Assembly (NCBI GenBank): GCA_964057225.1 | Contig: OZ059899.1 | Span: 20,654,501 to 20,718,500, forward strand | Length of the DNA stretch: 64,000 bases | DNA from: Auanema rhodensis | Taxonomy: Eukaryota; Nematoda; Chromadorea; Rhabditida; Rhabditidae | Direction: 5' to 3' | In this document: positions 62,201-64,000 of the stretch, one piece after another | How positions within the stretch are numbered: position 1 is the stretch's first letter | How the letters are laid out: every line of letters begins with the position of its first letter | The notes under the pieces: generated by a model | Database searches by the model: none | The model's input: the letters and a program-made list of their open reading frames with translations, nothing else | Told to the model about the DNA's origin: nothing | Program-made: the position numbers and the translations under genes

Positions 62201-63830
62201 ATTGACTCGTAGAGACCTTTTTGGAAGACTAGCAAAATTTCAATTAGTCATACAGGAATACGATATCGAGATAAGATACCGAGAAGGCAGACTAAACAAA
62301 GTCTGTGATGCTCTCTCACGATACATTGGAGATGAAGCAAACGATCCTAAACCGGAAAAGAAAAAGAAAACAAAAGAAATTCCGAAAGCTCAAATTAATT
62401 TCGTTAATGTACCTGACATTAGAGCAATTCAAGAGGATACACCTTGGATAAAGAGAACTATCGCCGAAATAGAATACAGAACGAAAAAGAACATGCTTTC
62501 TAATGATCGTTATTGTGTTATTGACAACATGTTATACACAAAACCAAGCAGAAAACGACCACACCCAGCTTTGATTTTACCAAGGGAAAGCGAACTTATC
62601 AACAAGGTTATCGAAGAATTTCACGAAGACCCAGCAATTGGAGCACATCAAGGAATTAACAAAACTAAAGAAGCCATACTACGAAGATTCTGCTGGACAA
62701 ATATGCAAACGGACATAGCAATTTTTGTGAAACAATGCGTTAAATGCGCACAAAGGAAGAAAGATCCTCACGCTATGACCGTTCAGCCTATGGGTCAATT
62801 TGAAATACCATCAAAACCATTTGAGAGAATACATATGGATATTATGGGACCATTCCCTACTTCAAAAAGAAACAACAATTATGTCCTAACAATACAAGAT
62901 TCATTCTCCAAATGGGCGACAACCATCGCTATACCAACAATTGTCACCGATGTCATCATTGATAGATTCCTCAGGAATTTCGTATATATTTTTGGACCAC
63001 CAAATCGTTTAATAACCGATCGTGGATCTAATTTTGTATCAAAGAAATTTGAAGAAATGTGTGAAAAACTTGGCATTAAACACGAGCCAACACTCCCTCA
63101 TCAGAAAAACTCTAATGGACAAGTCGAAAGACTACACAGAACGCTAGAAGAAAGATTAACACACTATCTCAACGAAGACGTAACTGATTGGGACATGTAT
63201 TTACCAAAAATTACTTTTGCGTTAAATACAATAACACACGCAACCACAGGAATCTCTCCATACATAGCATTATTCGGAAAAGAAAGTCGTATGAGATTAG
63301 ACAAAGAATTATTCCCCGAGACATTACAACCAGAGATCTTGGAAGAAATTGAGAATACCGAATATATCAGAGGAGAAAGAAGAACCATCATTCAAGAAAA
63401 TCTTGCAAAACATCAAGAAACCGCGAAGAGAAAACATGATGGACGACAACGAATAGAAGAAAGAGATATCCGAAAAGGAGACCAAGTTATGTTAGCAATT
63501 AAAGCGCATAAACCAGGTCAAAAGCTTCGCAAATCATATGATGGACCATTTGAAGTCATCAACGTTGAAGGAAACATGGTACAACTCAAGAATCCATTTG
63601 GAAAAATTCAAGACGTACACAAAGACAATCTCAAACTTTTTGAACGCAAAATGGAGCATACAATCGCTCAAAACACGCGATCAAATACAACGATTTATGA
63701 CACGGACGACGACAGCGATATTGAGATCATAAAAGTCATAAATGGTAACGATAACTATGACTCTAGTGAAGAAACAGAACCAGAAGACCCATCGGACCAA
63801 AATTGGCTACCACCAAGAAGAAGACGATGA
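59253..63830 (+). CDS. pol: C-terminal Env-like/transmembrane segment fused to Pol (protease, RT, RNase H, integrase)
   Basis: Residues are numbered from the ATG at 59253, though the frame is open from 59160. About 1-200 are an ectodomain with Cys motifs (HVCPV, DTCY, INCD) and four sequons; 201-226 are a transmembrane helix. A roughly 70-residue tail leads to an aspartic protease: DSG at 313-315 and the partner motif LIGLDF at 384-389. Reverse transcriptase covers about 545-765, with catalytic D695 (NFDLVSG) and YLDD at 756-759. RNase H has D905 (ESDGS) and D976 (TDHRP). The integrase zinc finger is H1124-X7-H1132-X29-C1162-X2-C1165. The integrase core is D1196, D1256, E1292, exactly D-X59-D-X35-E. 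The GPY/F module contains DGPF at 1430-1433. An acidic tail ends in RRRR; no chromodomain is seen. All catalytic residues checked are intact. A transmembrane glycoprotein part directly preceding protease in one frame is unusual. Confidence 0.93.
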   Translation: MRTILGREDIAARFVGSEILHIHVCPVVLQKTIYHNHTVNDTCYLETPVLTQEGQLLFAAPGSKDLLPHGKEINCDHVPTDVWSTDGEWKGINGTVDVSLISMWDGLHHEKITPLKFTGAHLYTNLSSRVYSMTTAIAYGASLASIRQNHVLHTIHHDPKISSAFSILKKSSDYISKANEFTKSTWNSFVDTIAGTIERTLITIGAITIIVVILIVLAFVAKIYFFKPIGMQVMHIELRDQTNDLPTYEETLELVSQPDQPIPRNIMKQYYPSFLTLVPLAMPIVYSVSNRKDQTLPLLLMTVNDRLILTLWDSGSSISYIRLSTLHYLTLNDFVKKDKSVATTANGSAFRFLGTIDLTVEIAGYEIDHTFFISRDEDCPSPALIGLDFMKTLDRQNIGMKLRPFKQTLEIGNRVVPLANGNNGNIRKTSFVINLINLNPQCIFPHQTCRIPVRLAEPISHNEVAMLQPDEEKTISTTYETAFRDVNSITMTFKNNTDHPIDLSPGNIIDKAKIGVLPQYEIFTTEHNPDYIPPEADWENKLPHFPQDFMNDLDLKDADLTKEQKDLLQLCILRNRDAFLNEDKQIGLFKGPVEHSIPLRTDMDMPRPRITRIPIGKQEEVERQVQEMLKQNIIEPSTSLFNSPVVLVKKKDETFRFVTDFRALNNVTRKQTYIIPNISDIVDMAAGSQYFSNFDLVSGFFQIALKKSDRPLTAFTTNTGTYQYRRMPMGLCGAPHTFQTAVRYLQSRCKCRLFVYLDDLLVISDTAEQHLDDIAEILREVKKLGMKIKLKKCAFARPEVKFLGLIVGRDGVKPDPQKVSAIQDYPAPKSPTGVRAFLGMVGFFRKFIKDFAHIASPLYDLTKLDMEFQWNDKSQQAVDTLKRKLIQAPVLKPPRSDRMFIIESDGSNIAVGAVLLQPEDPNEPLKNLHPIAFASRKLVKAERNYAPIEIEALGLVYALAQFRTYILGSHTICITDHRPLTSLLTRRDLFGRLAKFQLVIQEYDIEIRYREGRLNKVCDALSRYIGDEANDPKPEKKKKTKEIPKAQINFVNVPDIRAIQEDTPWIKRTIAEIEYRTKKNMLSNDRYCVIDNMLYTKPSRKRPHPALILPRESELINKVIEEFHEDPAIGAHQGINKTKEAILRRFCWTNMQTDIAIFVKQCVKCAQRKKDPHAMTVQPMGQFEIPSKPFERIHMDIMGPFPTSKRNNNYVLTIQDSFSKWATTIAIPTIVTDVIIDRFLRNFVYIFGPPNRLITDRGSNFVSKKFEEMCEKLGIKHEPTLPHQKNSNGQVERLHRTLEERLTHYLNEDVTDWDMYLPKITFALNTITHATTGISPYIALFGKESRMRLDKELFPETLQPEILEEIENTEYIRGERRTIIQENLAKHQETAKRKHDGRQRIEERDIRKGDQVMLAIKAHKPGQKLRKSYDGPFEVINVEGNMVQLKNPFGKIQDVHKDNLKLFERKMEHTIAQNTRSNTTIYDTDDDSDIEIIKVINGNDNYDSSEETEPEDPSDQNWLPPRRRR
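59853..59930 (+). other. Transmembrane helix at the Env-Pol boundary
   Basis: The codons encode an uninterrupted hydrophobic run of about 26 residues (LITIGAITIIVVILIVLAF followed by VAKIYFF). It has no charge until the Lys near its end and is preceded by a glycosylated, Cys-containing segment. It is the only strong membrane span in the second half of the element and would anchor the Env-like ectodomain, leaving the protease and the rest of Pol on the cytoplasmic side. Confidence 0.8.
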
Positions 63831-64000
63831 AAGAAATAATTTCGAGATTGATAAAATTATTGTAAAACTTTGTATCAACTCTCTTTTAAAAAACCAGAGC
63901 TATTAATATTATTATATCATTGAAAAACTTGAGTAAGACGAAATGTAAGCTAGTAATGAAAAAGCATTTCAGTTTCAAAGCATATATGATTATAAAACTT
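63831..64000. other. AT-rich 3' flank of the retroelement
   Basis: The last 170 bases after the pol stop are AT-rich non-coding sequence. No clear polypurine tract beyond the purine-rich end of pol, no TG...CA-bounded LTR and no match to the spacer upstream of gag were seen. The 3' LTR, if present, begins here or outside the window. Confidence 0.5.

Larger units (their letters stand above)
55084..63830 (+). mobile_element. Ty3/gypsy-type (Metaviridae-like) LTR retroelement with internal Env-like module, degraded
   Basis: Domain order along the + strand is Gag capsid, basic Asn/Arg-rich tail, Env-like ectodomain, transmembrane helix, aspartic protease, reverse transcriptase, RNase H, integrase. 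Protease-RT-RNase H-integrase is the Ty3/gypsy order, and the GPY/F module after the integrase core supports that family. Almost the whole 8.7 kb is open in one path of frames, broken only by TGA at 57790-57792, a -1 frame change at about 58392-58445 and TAA at 59157-59159. This suggests a single ancestral polyprotein of nearly 2,900 residues. The limits given are those of the coding body; LTRs were not found, and the true ends may lie upstream in the spacer and beyond the window. The C. elegans element Cer1 is also known for a single very long gag-pol frame, so a nematode relative is a reasonable comparison, but I could not test it. Confidence 0.9.

Overview
The window is eukaryotic repeat-rich DNA, not a prokaryotic gene region. 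Bases 1-53404 are one uninterrupted head-to-tail satellite array with a 351-bp monomer (about 152 copies). A 1.7-kb AT-rich stretch follows, and then a degraded Ty3/gypsy-type (Metaviridae-like) LTR retroelement from about 55084 to at least 63830. No tRNA, rRNA, CRISPR array or ordinary host gene was recognised. The A/T-run-rich satellite and the very long Gag-Env-Pol frame suggest an invertebrate, with a nematode as my best guess. That assignment is inference; nothing here fixes the species.

Satellite (1-53404). All copies have the same orientation. Spacing is almost perfectly 351 bp, and seven small deletions account for the total drift of 9 bp. Each monomer carries three strong inverted repeats in its least variable parts: a 9-bp stem with a GTGA loop, an 11-bp dyad enclosing a smaller dyad, and a 9-bp stem with a 10-nt loop. 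Diagnostic substitutions show several local higher-order repeats of 3, 4, 5 or 6 monomers, including a variable-length A-B-n pattern at 23884-37221. The short open frames inside monomers start at TTG, lack a usable ATG and are not credible genes.

Spacer (53405-55083). The array ends abruptly against a 47-codon coding-like tail with a stop and a nearby AATAAA. The rest is AT-rich sequence with no recognised gene. A 5' LTR could lie here, but I could not pair it with a 3' LTR.

Retroelement (about 55084-63830). The order is Gag capsid, a basic Asn/Arg-rich nucleocapsid-like tail without CCHC knuckles, a hydrophobic signal-like segment and Cys-rich glycoprotein-like ectodomain with an RPKR site, a charged helical region, a mucin-like Ala/Thr/Pro segment, a second ectodomain part with a transmembrane helix, then aspartic protease, reverse transcriptase, RNase H and a D,D(35)E integrase with a GPY/F module. 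The envelope-like module therefore sits between Gag and protease, not 3' of Pol as in the insect errantiviruses. A TGA, a -1 frame change and a TAA split what looks like one ancestral polyprotein. No initiator ATG is visible for Gag, so this copy is probably inactive, although the Pol domains keep every catalytic residue I checked.
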